Source of the DNA: Anthoceros angustus
Lineage: Eukaryota > Streptophyta > Anthocerotopsida > Anthocerotales > Anthocerotaceae
Length of the DNA: 64,000 nucleotides
Assembly (NCBI GenBank): GCA_010909165.1
Contig: VJWM01000151.1
Span: forward strand, 372,001-436,000
Reading direction: 5' to 3'
Below are positions 40,496-51,065 of this stretch, piece by piece. The notes below the pieces were generated by a model that saw only the letters and a program-made list of their open reading frames with translations, was not told the DNA's origin and did no database searches. Position 1 is the first letter of the stretch. Each line of letters opens with the position of its first letter. The position numbers were made by a program, and so were the translations under genes.

Positions 40496-42602
40496 ATGGA
40501 ATTCATAGACGATTCTCCCAAAGTGATAGGACGAGTATACATCCTAGTGCTCTATGATCCCAATGTGAAAATCCTTCTCAATAGAAGGTTGTGCGAGCTG
40601 GTGGTCCGACTGTACAACGTAGCAAGTAGGCACTGCCTGCCAGTGTGGAAGAGATGTAAAGCCGCTATTCGGAAGTGCAAGCCAGCGCTTAGGGAGTTCT
40701 ACAGGCAGCTGATCCTTGGGGAAACCCTGGTTCAAAGCTCCAGTTCCCAACACTTTTGGAAGCTCAGGAAGCGGGGAGATAAAGTGCAGTATCTGCACTC
40801 CTGTGACAGGTGACTTGATGGGAATGGGGAATGCCTTGACTGACGGCTGCAGCTACTGCTACAGCTACTTCCTTGAACTGGTGCTGAGCATGACATCTGT
40901 TTTCGCTGCAGCGCCTTGCGAGACTGGGAGGACGTGACGATAACTGAAGCCGACTCTGTTACCGTGCGACCGGCTGAGGCATCACGTGCAACTAGTCCAG
41001 GAGAAGGACCAGTTATCTGTCAAGCATTCCTGTCTCTGTGCTGGTGGCTGTGATCAGGAGAGTGTTCCTCTGCGATTCCGGGAGGGCAAAGTCATCAGTC
41101 TTCCTTGTATCAGTGAGCACTGGTTGAAACTCTCGATTGTGGGAGCACCCCAAGGAGCATTTGTTGTTCAGTCCCTTCTGGACCTATATTGGCACGTGAT
41201 ACAAGTGAACAGGTCACTTTTTGTGAGTGAGAGGCACGAACAGACTAAGTCTTGTCGGGTTGCTCACAGGTGGCAGATTCTATGTTGTGGTGTCATTCTT
41301 TCTGAAGTATCTCGGTCTTGTCAGATTGCTCACAGGTGGCAGATTCTATGTTGTGGTGTCATTCTTTCTGACAAATACCATAAGTATCTCGAGGCAGAGC
41401 GTGAGAAAGGTCTCGGCTCCTTTGCGCAGTGTCAAGAGGACTGTGAGCTGCTTTTGAAGAAACTTCAGTATGTCGTTCGTCAAGGTATGGAACCTCACTG
41501 TCAAGTTCTTCGGCTGGTCATAAATTTTGTGTGTTTGTTGAAGTGTGTTTGTGGACAGGCCCTGGACATGTCGTTGTGTTTCCACTGTTAATGAAACTCT
41601 ACATGTGCCCGTGCCCAGGTCCAAGAGTAGAACGTAAATCACTCACCGAGGAAGAAGAGCTTCACAATCACAGGCATGACATTGCAACTTTTGTTTTGGA
41701 ACAGTTGGCCGATCGTTATCAGGTTGCCGACAAGTACAGGATAAATGATGATGGACGCAGCTCTCCATCTCCACAGAAACCATGGAGCAATACAGCATGG
41801 CTGCCTCAACATCTCAACATTGATGACAACAAGGTAAAGTACTCCAGCACCCTCGGCTTCGGCTCCTTTGGAGTCGTAAGGGCATGTCAATACCTCGGAG
41901 AAAGTTTGGCTGCAAAATCGTTTTCTTATTCTACAAATCTCAGGGATACCTTCCCGAACGAGTTGAAAAGCCTGTACAAGCTTAAGCTCTTCCACATTGT
42001 TCAACTGATGGGCTACAGTTACTCTGTTTCCACTGATCAAGAACGACCAACAAGTCAATTGCTGCTTGAACTTATGGATCGTGATCTTCTGAAAAGAAAA
42101 AATCCACCAGTTACTGCCATCTGCCACCCGTCTTGCACCATTTCCTCTCCGTGTGGCTGTTGATATATTACTTCAAATCGCTAGAGGACTGAAATACTCT
42201 CATGAGAGTGGTGTGATGCATCGAGACCTGAAGGCTAGTAATATTCTGGTTAAGCGGATTATGTCCAACGGCAACTCAGAAAGAAATGATCTGTCTAAGG
42301 AGGGCTATCTCTATGTGAAGCTGACAGATTTTGGCTTGGCAACAGAGTACACGGATGACCGTCAGAAGAGTTATGTCGGAACCAGGTACTGGACGGCCCC
42401 TGAGGTGCTTGGTGAGCAAGAATACAGTAAACCAGCAGACGTCTACAGCTTTACAGTCACTTGCTGTGAAGTCTTTGGAGGAAAACCAGCTGAGAAGTGG
42501 TCGAAGATGTTGGCCAGAGAACATTATCCTGCTCTCATGAAAGGTGAAAGACCCTCATCAAGCCTAAGTAGCATGTGTGAATGTAGGCTCGGAAGAAAGT
42601 AG
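40496..42602 (+). pseudogene. protein kinase gene, frameshifted and 3'-truncated
   Basis: Exon-like stretches lie at 40496-40813, 40986-41484 and 41619-42602. A GT-AG intron 41485-41618 joins the last two in phase (RQ|GPRVERK). The kinase domain has a glycine loop GFGSFG, Lys in LAAKSF, HRDLKASN, DFG in LTDFGLA, and an APE-like TAPEV with YVGTRYW before it. The frame changes by one base near 42125, and the ORF stops at 42602, short of the kinase C-lobe end, next to the repeat cluster. The upstream parts are mostly helical and unrecognised; 41250-41380 has a ~67-bp tandem duplication (CAGGTGGCAGATTCTATGTT). It resembles plant Ser/Thr or mixed-lineage-type kinases; the subfamily is unclear. Probably not functional. 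Confidence 0.7.
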
Positions 42603-42781
42603 TCGGCCAATTGTACACAGTATCTAGGGGAATGATCCGTCTCAGGCAAACATACGTGGACATCATGCCAGGCAACAGTGCCTCTGCTCTGTCGTCCTCG
42701 GCAGCCCACCATGCCTTCGCTGGCGCACCATGTACATACATACGCAGGCGGAATATGGAAAGTGGTGAGCCAAGAATGACG

Positions 42782-44316
42782 CCACATTGGGCCAACAATG
42801 AACTAATGTAGTTTGCATGGTATCAACACATACACTAACCGAGAATCCAACTCGGGCCTGGACATGGAAGCGAATCAATCTTCCACTACACCACTACTGC
42901 TCCATTGTTATCACCTTATGACCTGCTTTCCGTCACATACTGTAAAATTTGTGGCCGGTTAGCCACTTTGCAAGTATACTCGGTTTCTTATGTTTTGCAA
43001 TTTTGGAACTGGGGCTGGAAGCATGAATAGAAGGCCCCTACCCTATCAATTCTAAGCAGCATGCATGGCCGGAAGTACGAGGGCCTCTACCAGGCTGGAA
43101 CAGTGAAGACTGGACAGAGCACAAGTATCCCACATTGGGCCGTCCACTGACATGGCCAGCTGTGGCAGTATCATCCTACGCCCTCCCCTTCGAGGAAAAT
43201 GTCACCTTTCCTAACTAAGGAACGGGCCAAACTTCCGTTGTTGATCCGGCAACTCCCTTCTGAAGGCTTTGTTGATCTGGCGGGATGGCGGCTGGAAGCA
43301 TGCGTCGAAGGTCCCTACCCTATCAATTCTCTAAGCAGCATGCATGGCCGGAAGTACGAAGGTTTTTCATTTAAACGGCAAGTGTTGAGACAGACCTCTG
43401 GCCAGCTTCTTGGAGAAAGTGTTCAATCCGCCCGCTCTTCACATATCGCCTGCCTCTGCTCGCCAAAACAAGGCACGCTAAAACAACAGGCACAATGTAA
43501 ATGTCTACACCGGCCGGAACAGTGAAGAGTGGAGAACGAACAATTACCCCACATTGGGCCAACAATGAACTAATGTAGTTTGCATGGTATCAACACATAC
43601 ACTAACCGAGAATCCAACTCGGGCCTGGACATGGAAGCGAATCAATCTTCCACTACACCACTACTGCTCCATTGTTATCACCTTATGACCTGCTTTCCGT
43701 CACATACTGTAAAATTTGTGGCCGGTTAGCCACTTTGCAAGTATACTCGGTTTCTTATGTTTTGCAATTTTGGAACTGGGGCTGGAAGCATGAATAGAAG
43801 GCCCCTACCCTATCAATTCTAAGCAGCATGCATGGCCGGAAGTATGAGGGCCTCTACCAGGCTGGAACAGTGAAGACTGGACAGAGCACAAGTATCCCAC
43901 ATTGGGCCGTCCACTGACATGGCCAGCTGTGGCAGTATCATCCTACGCCCTCCCCTTCGAGGAAAATGTCACCTTTCCTAACTAAGGAACGGGCCAAACT
44001 TCCGTTGTTGATCCGGCAACTCCCTTCTGAAGGCTTTGTTGATCTGGCGGGATGGCGGCTGGAAGCATGCGTCGAAGGTCCCTACCCTATCAATTCTCTA
44101 AGCAGCATGCATGGCCGGAAGTACGAAGGTTTTTCATTTAAACGGCAAGTGTTGAGACAGACCTCTGGCCAGCTTCTTGGAGAAAGTGTTCAATCCGCCC
44201 GCTCTTCACATATCGCCTGCCTCTGCTCGCCAAAACAAGGCACGCTAAAACAACAGGCACAATGTAAATGTCTACACCGGCCGGAACAGTGAAGAGTGGA
44301 GAACGAACAATTACCC
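42782..44316. repeat. 767-bp unit, two near-identical tandem copies
   Basis: Copy 1 is 42782-43548 and copy 2 is 43549-44315; I noticed one substitution (ACGAG/ATGAG). Each unit contains two CCCACATTGGGCC motifs and an identical 108-codon ORF (43199-43525, 43966-44292) that has no known domain. Near-identity implies a recent duplication or a collapsed or duplicated assembly. Confidence 0.93.
42834..42903 (-). repeat. tRNA-like SINE core (first copy)
   Basis: Minus strand reads AGTAGTGGTGTAGTGGAAGA (A-box-like), then TTCGCTTCC and GAGTTGGATTCTCGG, a B box with one change from GTTCGATTC. The layout recalls a tRNA-Gly-type head. The same core lies at 43601-43670 in the second unit. Confidence 0.45.
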
Positions 44317-45482
44317 CACATTGGGCCGCTCAGTTGACGGACCAACCTGTGGGATTATAACCCAGAGCTCTCGTTATGGGACGCTGTCTAGTACGACAGT
44401 GTAATGTATGGAAGCTTACTTTATGACAGTAGATAATTTTGGAACGGGGGCCAACAGCATGCGGGCCCTCACCCAATCAACCCTAATCAGCATTCCTTGT
44501 ATGGTAGTGAGACCCGGCGGAATCGCTTGCATGGCAGTGAGACACGGCTGATGAGGTGCCTCCTCCGTCTTATCTAGCAATAGAGGATGGCCCCGAGGGC
44601 CTGTTGTGTTGGCCTGTTCCGGAAGCCTGATCTCACGCTCAACCAGCACAATCCCAGCGCCCCTCTGGCTGTCCAGCAGCTCGTCCACTCGGCTCTCGTC
44701 TAAGTCCCGTGCATCAGCCAGAAATTCCCTCGAGGCCACTGCAGAAGTACTGGTTGTCGAATATTCCATGCAGGCAGCCCTTGTGAACTGGTAGATGCAC
44801 CTGGTGAGCTTTTGTGCCTTGGTGCATTTCGAGAAATCTCCCGCTCCCATCATTCCGCACAACAAAATGACACGTGGTAGGCACCTGGCGTAGCACCAGG
44901 AAACCGCTTAGCGTCTCCGCTTCTGTGGACTGAGAATCTGGAGTGGCACTATACACCTCCAAAATGTTTGGCACTGCAATTCGAGTGTAGGCACCTGGTG
45001 CGGCGCCAACACACCGCTCACCATGTCGATATATTTGGGAATCTGCCATGGCCTCCGCCCACCATGTCGATATATTTGGGAATCTACCATGGCCTCTGGC
45101 CTCTGCGTTTGCTTTCTATGCTCTTTTCAATTCAATCCCATTTTTTTTCTCTCCAAGTAGAACAGCAAGATTTTTCCCCTTCACTGTCCCGTCCTTTGTA
45201 TGTAACATGGTCCTGTTCGTTTTGCAGAGTTATCTGTGTCCACCACAGGCAGGTGTGAAGGCGTGAAGTGTCCTTGTCAGCCGCTGCGTCTTCTCGATTC
45301 ATCTCCTCTCCACCCTCTCGAGTCTCTCGACTGCAACCTTGACTCTGTGAGAGATGTCGACGATGAATTCTGAGAAGCAGAGCATAGGGTGACAGTACCA
45401 CCGCCTTTTCCGTCTTTTGGCCGGCCCAATGTGGCTAAAAACATTTGCGATCAACGTGGCGTCTCTTCTTTTGCCTCGCGTA

Positions 45483-45518
45483 GGCGTGTCACCCTGTGAG
45501 TCCACAGGGTGACACGCC
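45483..45518. repeat. perfect 16-bp hairpin (copy 1)
   Basis: GGCGTGTCACCCTGTG (45483-45498), 4-nt AGTC spacer, exact complement 45503-45518. The second copy lies at 46172-46207. Confidence 0.95.
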
Positions 45519-46171
45519 GTCCACCGAACCGCTCCCATCATTCCGCACAACAAAATGACACGTGGTAGGCACCTGGCGTAGCACCAGGAAACCGCTTAGC
45601 GTCTCCGCTTCTGTGGACTGAGAATCTGGAGTGGCACTATACACCTCCAAAATGTTTGGCACTGCAATTCGAGTGTAGGCACCTGGTGCGGCGCCAACAC
45701 ACCGCTCACCATGTCGATATATTTGGGAATCTGCCATGGCCTCCGCCCACCATGTCGATATATTTGGGAATCTACCATGGCCTCTGGCCTCTGCGTTTGC
45801 TTTCTATGCTCTTTTCAATTCAATCCCATTTTTTTTCTCTCCAAGTAGAACAGCAAGATTTTTCCCCTTCACTGTCCCGTCCTTTGTATGTAACATGGTC
45901 CTGTTCGTTTTGCAGAGTTATCTGTGTCCACCACAGGCAGGTGTGAAGGCGTGAAGTGTCCTTGTCAGCCGCTGCGTCTTCTCGATTCATCTCCTCTCCA
46001 CCCTCTCGAGTCTCTCGACTGCAACCTTGACTCTGTGAGAGATGTCGACGATGAATTCTGAGAAGCAGAGCATAGGGTGACAGTACCACCGCCTTTTCCG
46101 TCTTTTGGCCGGCCCAATGTGGCTAAAAAACATTTGCGATCAACGTGGCGTCTCTTCTTTTGCCTCGCGTA

Positions 46172-46207
46172 GGCGTGTCACCCTGTGAGTCCACAGGGTG
46201 ACACGCC
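46172..46207. repeat. perfect 16-bp hairpin (copy 2)
   Basis: Identical to 45483-45518, in the second 688-bp unit. Confidence 0.95.
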
Positions 46208-46263
46208 GTCCACCGAACCGCCCAATGTGGGATAGAGCACAGTGTGATGTTGCCAAGGTTGCT

Positions 46264-46430
46264 CCGTCCACCGAGCCGCCCAATGTGGGGTAATTTGTTC
46301 GCTCTTCACTGTTCACTCTTCACCCTTCACTGTTCCGGCCGGTGTAGACAATTTACATGGTGCCTGTTGGTTTGGCATGCCTTGTTTTGGCGAGTTAAGG
46401 CAGGTGACGTATGAAGAGCGGGAGGAACGT
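46264..46430 (-). repeat. inverted copy of CCCACATTGGGCC repeat family
   Basis: GCCCAATGTGGGGTAATTTG, TTCACTGTTCCGGCCGGTGT and CCTTGTTTTGGCGAG are the reverse complement of segments at 44165-44325 (and 43428-43560). The similarity extends past the motif (GGCTCGGTGGACGGAGCAACC versus CGCTCAGTTGACGGACCAACC). The cluster is thus bracketed by inverted arms. Confidence 0.75.
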
Positions 46431-46882
46431 GGGCAGGAGGAATACTAGTACACAGGGAAAAGTGGTTAAGTGGTTAAGTTTGCAGGCTGAACCACCTTCC
46501 CAAGCCCCGGCTATGTCCTGAGCTTCGCCTTCAACACATACTTAGCGGCGTTAACAGCATGATTGGTGATTTTCTCCACTTTCCTCACCTGTACAATGTG
46601 TTGGAGGCTGAAATTGGACAAAAGACTTTCCAGAAATTTCGAGGCTTCGGAACTAAAAGCTAGTATTGTAGCACCCCTTCTAGGTTGGAAAGCAGCTGTA
46701 GCCAGTTGGAGTATACAGACTGCCGCCATTAAGAGCCTGTTCGCCAGTAGGGCTGTAAGGGCCATACACCCATCGCGAGGAGTCACACATCCTCATCCAC
46801 AATCGTCACATTGTATAAGGCTCATTGTGAGTCCATCCTTATCTAATTGTTCTCTCTTTTATCATCCTAGCCTGCCTGATTT
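46431..46882. other. unassigned, no gene seen
   Basis: Short ORFs only, on both strands, none recognisable. May include the 5' LTR of the copia fragment that follows. Confidence 0.35.
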
Positions 46883-46958
46883 CCTATATGGTACCGGAGC
46901 TCTTATATGGTACCAGAGCTCCTATATGGTACCGGAGCTCCTATATGGTACCAGAGCA
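46883..46958. repeat. 19-bp tandem repeat, four units, primer-binding-site-like
   Basis: Units at 46883, 46902, 46921 and 46940 read CYTATATGGTACCRGAGCT. TGGTACCAGAGC is one base from TGGTATCAGAGC, the plant retrotransposon primer-binding site. Confidence 0.9.
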
Positions 46959-47816
46959 GGGTTGAGAATGTAGTCCCTTGAGAATCTAGTCCCTGAATAT
47001 CCTCGCCGGAGGCTTCACCCGATATTCATGAACGCCTCTGAACCGACCCACAAGCCCATGGACTGCTTTGAGCGGGGATTTGCTAAAAGAACCTGCAGGA
47101 TTTGATGCCCTAGCCTTGGCGATTTACCCCGCGGCCCAAGTGACACCTCTGCCCAGCAATCCAGCCTGGATTCCGCAATCAAGTGCAGAAATTGTGAGAT
47201 CATCGCCATGCCGTTACCCAAGATATGTATGCCCTTCACACGAGTGATTCGAGGTTCAATTCATCCTAGAAACTTCACCAAATCGGAGCACCATTTAAGG
47301 CCCCAAGTGACTTGTGCCCACCGTCCGGATTCGAGAATTTCCTAGAAGATCTGACGAATTTTGTAGCCGGCATCGCCCCGTCCCCGAGCTGCAAGGCGAG
47401 CCACGCGCGGCATCCACGGCCGGGGGCCAACTGCCGCCCGCACCCACGCCCGGGGGCCAACTGCCGCCCGCACCCACGCCTGCATGCGAACCGGTGCGCC
47501 GGGCGCTTAACTTCGCGCCCGGTCGTCTCCCGATCCGTGGGGGCGAACCGGTGCCCCCTAAACCAGCAGTAGACCAACATGCCTGGTCATCAACCGGTGC
47601 GCATGGGGGACACGTTGCTCCCACCTGGTTTGGACCTGGTGGATGGGAGCACCCTTACCCCTCCTCCTTACCTTTGTCATGTTTTTCCACCACCTTTTTC
47701 TCTATTCTTCAACCTTGTTTTTTTATATTCCGCCCTAAGTGATCACACATTTCAAGCTTTATCTGCCATGAAACCATCCAATCAAGATATAAATTAAGGA
47801 CTATTTTCTTAATCAT
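46959..47816. other. unassigned, probable retroelement leader
   Basis: No gene. A 30-bp tandem pair (CGGGGGCCAACTGCCGCCCG) lies at about 47422-47481. Sits between the primer-binding-site-like array and the copia gag. Confidence 0.4.
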
Positions 47817-48360
47817 GGCATCTAGCGATTCCGTACATAAGCTGGTGAATTTCTTTGATAATATTAATTATGCCTCTTTGAGTCGTAAGATAGAGGTCTT
47901 TCTCCTCCGAGAAGACCTATTTGGCGTTATCGGCTAGTCCAAGCAGAGGCCCTCTACTCTATCTGCTACACCAGGTGGAATGGATGCACATACCTCCACG
48001 ACCAGTTTTGGAAGTAAATTTGAATGGGACTCCAAAGACCGGAGGGCAAGAGCAAACATCATGCTCTATATGAAGGACGCTCAACTGAGCGTGGTTCGGC
48101 ATCTGTCAACCTCCAAGGAGGTTTGGGACGTCTTGAAGAAGAAGTACATCTTTGACAATATCATGAATAAGGGTTACCTAACACGTGAGTTCTACAACCT
48201 CCGTAAGTCAAAGAACGAATTGGTCGAGCGGTTCGTGAACAAGTTCATAAACCTAAAAGATTCAATTGAGTTGGCGAGCACCTCCATGTCCAACCACGAT
48301 ACCTCTATGCAACTCCTGCAGTCTATGCCCCCTCTAGGTCAGCATTGGTAATGATGCAAC
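47817..48360 (+). pseudogene. Ty1/copia gag fragment (UBN2-type)
   Basis: 47817-47938 encodes a copia-type gag start (MASSDSVHKLVNFFDNINYA, then REDLFGVIG) and ends at a TAG. The 123-codon frame 47980-48351 continues as the UBN2 gag domain: WDSKDRRARANIMLYMKDAQ, TSKEVWDVLKKKY, KFINLKDSIE. In copia elements gag forms the virus-like particle. No zinc knuckle or protease follows. Confidence 0.75.
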
Positions 48361-48893
48361 CGACGAATCCAAGGTTGTTGGACGATATTGCCTCGCTGTT
48401 GAAGCAAGAGGAGCAATGGAGGAAGGTAGCTCACACCGCAGCCCCCGGCAATATCGCTCTCTTCACTTGGGGTAGGACTGGCCCTCATCGAGGATGGTAG
48501 TCCGGAGGATCCGGTAGGGCCAACCCCCTGGCATTTGCTTTGCAATCGAAGAGGAATTCAAACAAAGTGCAATACTCACTCTTTACGCAAATGAAAAATG
48601 ATCAGAAGAAAATATTCAGTAGCTCTTTTGTACGTGCATTACGTGGCGCTTCGCGTAACCCTAACGAAACGTAACCTAACTAAGGGTTGGCTTTTCATCC
48701 AACACTCCCTCTTAAGCAACGCTAAGTTAGGCTGTTATCGCCATGAGCGCCGTTCACATCAGCAGGAAACCTTAACGTATGTCATGTGGCTCTACTCCGT
48801 TACGTCACTTGCTGCCGAGAGCATCTCCCTCTGCTTCCTTCTCACACTGCTGTCAACTTGCTTCACTAGACGTCGCGTGACGGCGATGAAGAC
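48361..48893. other. unassigned, left flank of MULE insertion
   Basis: No gene seen. It ends with the 9-bp target copy GATGAAGAC (48885-48893). Confidence 0.5.
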
Positions 48894-49025
48894 CGCAGGA
48901 GCTATTGGTACACACGAAGTAATGAGGCACATAACACGAGGCCGGCGCAAATGGTTTTGCCTTCGGCATCCCATATGTCATGGGGCCATGCCCACTCGCA
49001 CCCACTGCGCATGTCCACACCATCC
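48894..49025 (+). repeat. outer MULE left TIR
   Basis: 132 bp matching 55892-56023 in inverse orientation with about five or six substitutions, e.g. GTACACACG/GTACAAACG. Confidence 0.93.
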
Positions 49026-49553
49026 ACGCATTCGTTGACAGACGCAGCCTTGGTTTGGGCGTTGCCAAACTCCGTCCTCAAGTTGTGCCAGGGCATAGTT
49101 ATTCCAGGAAAACGAAAACGGGCGGGCAAAACGCTTTGGTTTCAAAACACATGTTAATGAAAGCCTCCGGACCTTCCCGCTCAATTACTCGAGTGTGTCA
49201 CCAAGCTAGCAATGTGCATTGCTGATCACGCTATGGGAAGTGGTATGATGGTCCTTGTAGGCGCGGAGGCGTCTTGCGTCGTGGGATTGATTAGGTGTGG
49301 GGGCTTGTAGTTCATCTGTGGGTAAAGTGTAAGGTTTCAATTCCTCCGGCTGATTCACGAGAGTTGTGATTGCTTTGCAGAGATCATTTAATTAGCCTAA
49401 TCTCGAGGCCGGTTAAGCATTTTGATGTCGGGTGTTATGCTACCTCTGTAGATGGCAAGGTTTCCTTATGAGATCCGAGACTCCACCGCCAGCATTTTCA
49501 TGAGCGGCTTGGAATGGCTGGACACCATACATGTAGTTAAATAAAATTATGAG

Positions 49554-50980
49554 GTGGTACATTCCATGGGAAAGGGTTTGAGACTTCTTGACGGTGAGGA
49601 GCAAAATCCAATTTTTCCAACGAGCTTTGAAGGCTTACAGCGGTCGAGCGGGGCACGTAAGTATAATGTCACATCACCAACCACACCAAAACAATACATA
49701 AGGTATTGCTGTGCGTATGGTTCCAGATCTGACAACCGTCTCCAAAGTGATGCACCCTTGGTGGACATGACTAACAAGCCAAAGTCTGGACCTGGAAGTC
49801 GAAGGAGCAAGGTGGCTTGTGGGGAGAGCAGGAAAGTAGGTTGTGAGTTTGTGGTTGTCATTACTCAATTGGAGTTGTTTCAAGATATTGCTCAAATCCG
49901 TTTTGATCAGTGGCATCATGTGAATGCCTCTGGTGACTTTTGCCATGGATTGTTAGCAGCAGATGCAGCTCCCTCATGTGCTCTTGCTCCTTTTTTATCA
50001 GCAAGCAAGAGAGAATGGGTGAAGCACAAACTTTTGTGCAAAACCACTCCATATCAGATTTTATGTGATCACGAGAACGATGTCTATGTTAGGATGCAAG
50101 GGGATCCTAACGTTGTCTTACATAGACATGATTTTCTCTTGCCTAAGGACATACGCAACTTGCAGGCTGAGTTGGATGCAAGGACTTAGAGACTCCATAC
50201 CATTGATGAAGTCGGTGTCAAGCTATGGATTGACATCCACAGGATATTGTTTTCTTCCCACCACCGGTGCTTGATGGAGGGCACACATTTTACTTTAGGG
50301 TTTCAAACAAGATTCCGGAGGAATGCATGCTTCCTTTGGGGCATCAATCCATCATTTCAATGGATGCCACATTCGGCACCAACAAGTGGAAGGTTAGATT
50401 CTTTGCATTTCAAACACAAGATTGTGGGATCTTGGCTTAACTCGCTTTCTCTTTATTTGATTTCAATTGTTCACTTTCTTTGGTGTTCGATGATCACCGC
50501 AATGGCATACCGATGCTTTGGTAGTGACGATCAATCTCTTGAGAACACATGGCCATGTGGTTAACTTTTGCAAAGGAAATTGCAGTCACTACGGTTAGAT
50601 TGGCATCCTACGGCTTTCCTTGTCGATGGTATGCGGCGGAGATAAAAGCAATCGGCAAGTATTTGGCAGCACAACTCTTGTGTTCCTCCTACATGGCATG
50701 TCTGGCGAGCTTGGTTGCGGCTCTTGAAGAAAGTCAAGTCCATAGTAGCAGGCAGCCATGATGAAGGCCTTGGAAATGTTGTGTACATGGACATGGACTC
50801 AAGGAATGATCTAGCATCAGCCGGATGAAGCTTCAAGAGTTTCTGAGGTGTATGGTGCCTCGGAAGCAGTTTGTGCATTATTTTCAGCGGCGGTGGGGGG
50901 ATGTCATGGACATGTGGATAAAAGCAGTGAGGACTATACCTCACGCAGCCAAGGCGCAACTCTTGATCGAAGCTTATCAT
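49554..50980 (+). pseudogene. outer MULE transposase (A), N-terminal and catalytic part
   Basis: 49554-50189 is an open 211-codon stretch whose C-terminal half (FLSASKREWVKHKLLCK ... HDFLLPKDIRNLQAEL) matches the other transposase in this window. The catalytic part follows in other frames: SMDATFGTNKWK near 50360 (first Asp), VFDDHRNGIP near 50488, AAEIKAIGKY near 50635, and TWHVWRAW near 50690. Several frame changes and stops break it. MULE transposases are DDE enzymes related to the FAR1/FHY3 transcription factors. Confidence 0.75.
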
Positions 50981-51065
50981 CGTCACCTTAAATCGTTGTC
51001 TCCTCACAAAGAAGAATCTTCAGCAAACGACTTGGCTTTTACATATCCCGACGACGGCGCTAGGC

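Larger units (their letters stand above)
44841..46219. repeat. 688-bp unit, two near-identical tandem copies
   Basis: Copy 1 starts at about 44841 and copy 2 at about 45529 (CCGCTCCCATCATTCCGCAC); they differ by one inserted A (TAAAAACA/TAAAAAACA). Each unit contains a ~38-bp direct repeat (CACCATGTCGATATATTTGG at 45021 and 45059) and a perfect hairpin near its end. Confidence 0.93.

Noticed and set aside
43199-43525. 108-codon ORF duplicated at 43966-44292 as a real gene
   Set aside because: Identity simply follows from the 767-bp tandem duplication; no domain or conservation signal.
47200-47275. Possible tRNA-like sequence (GAGGTTCAATTCATCC)
   Set aside because: Box B resemblance only; stems do not pair.
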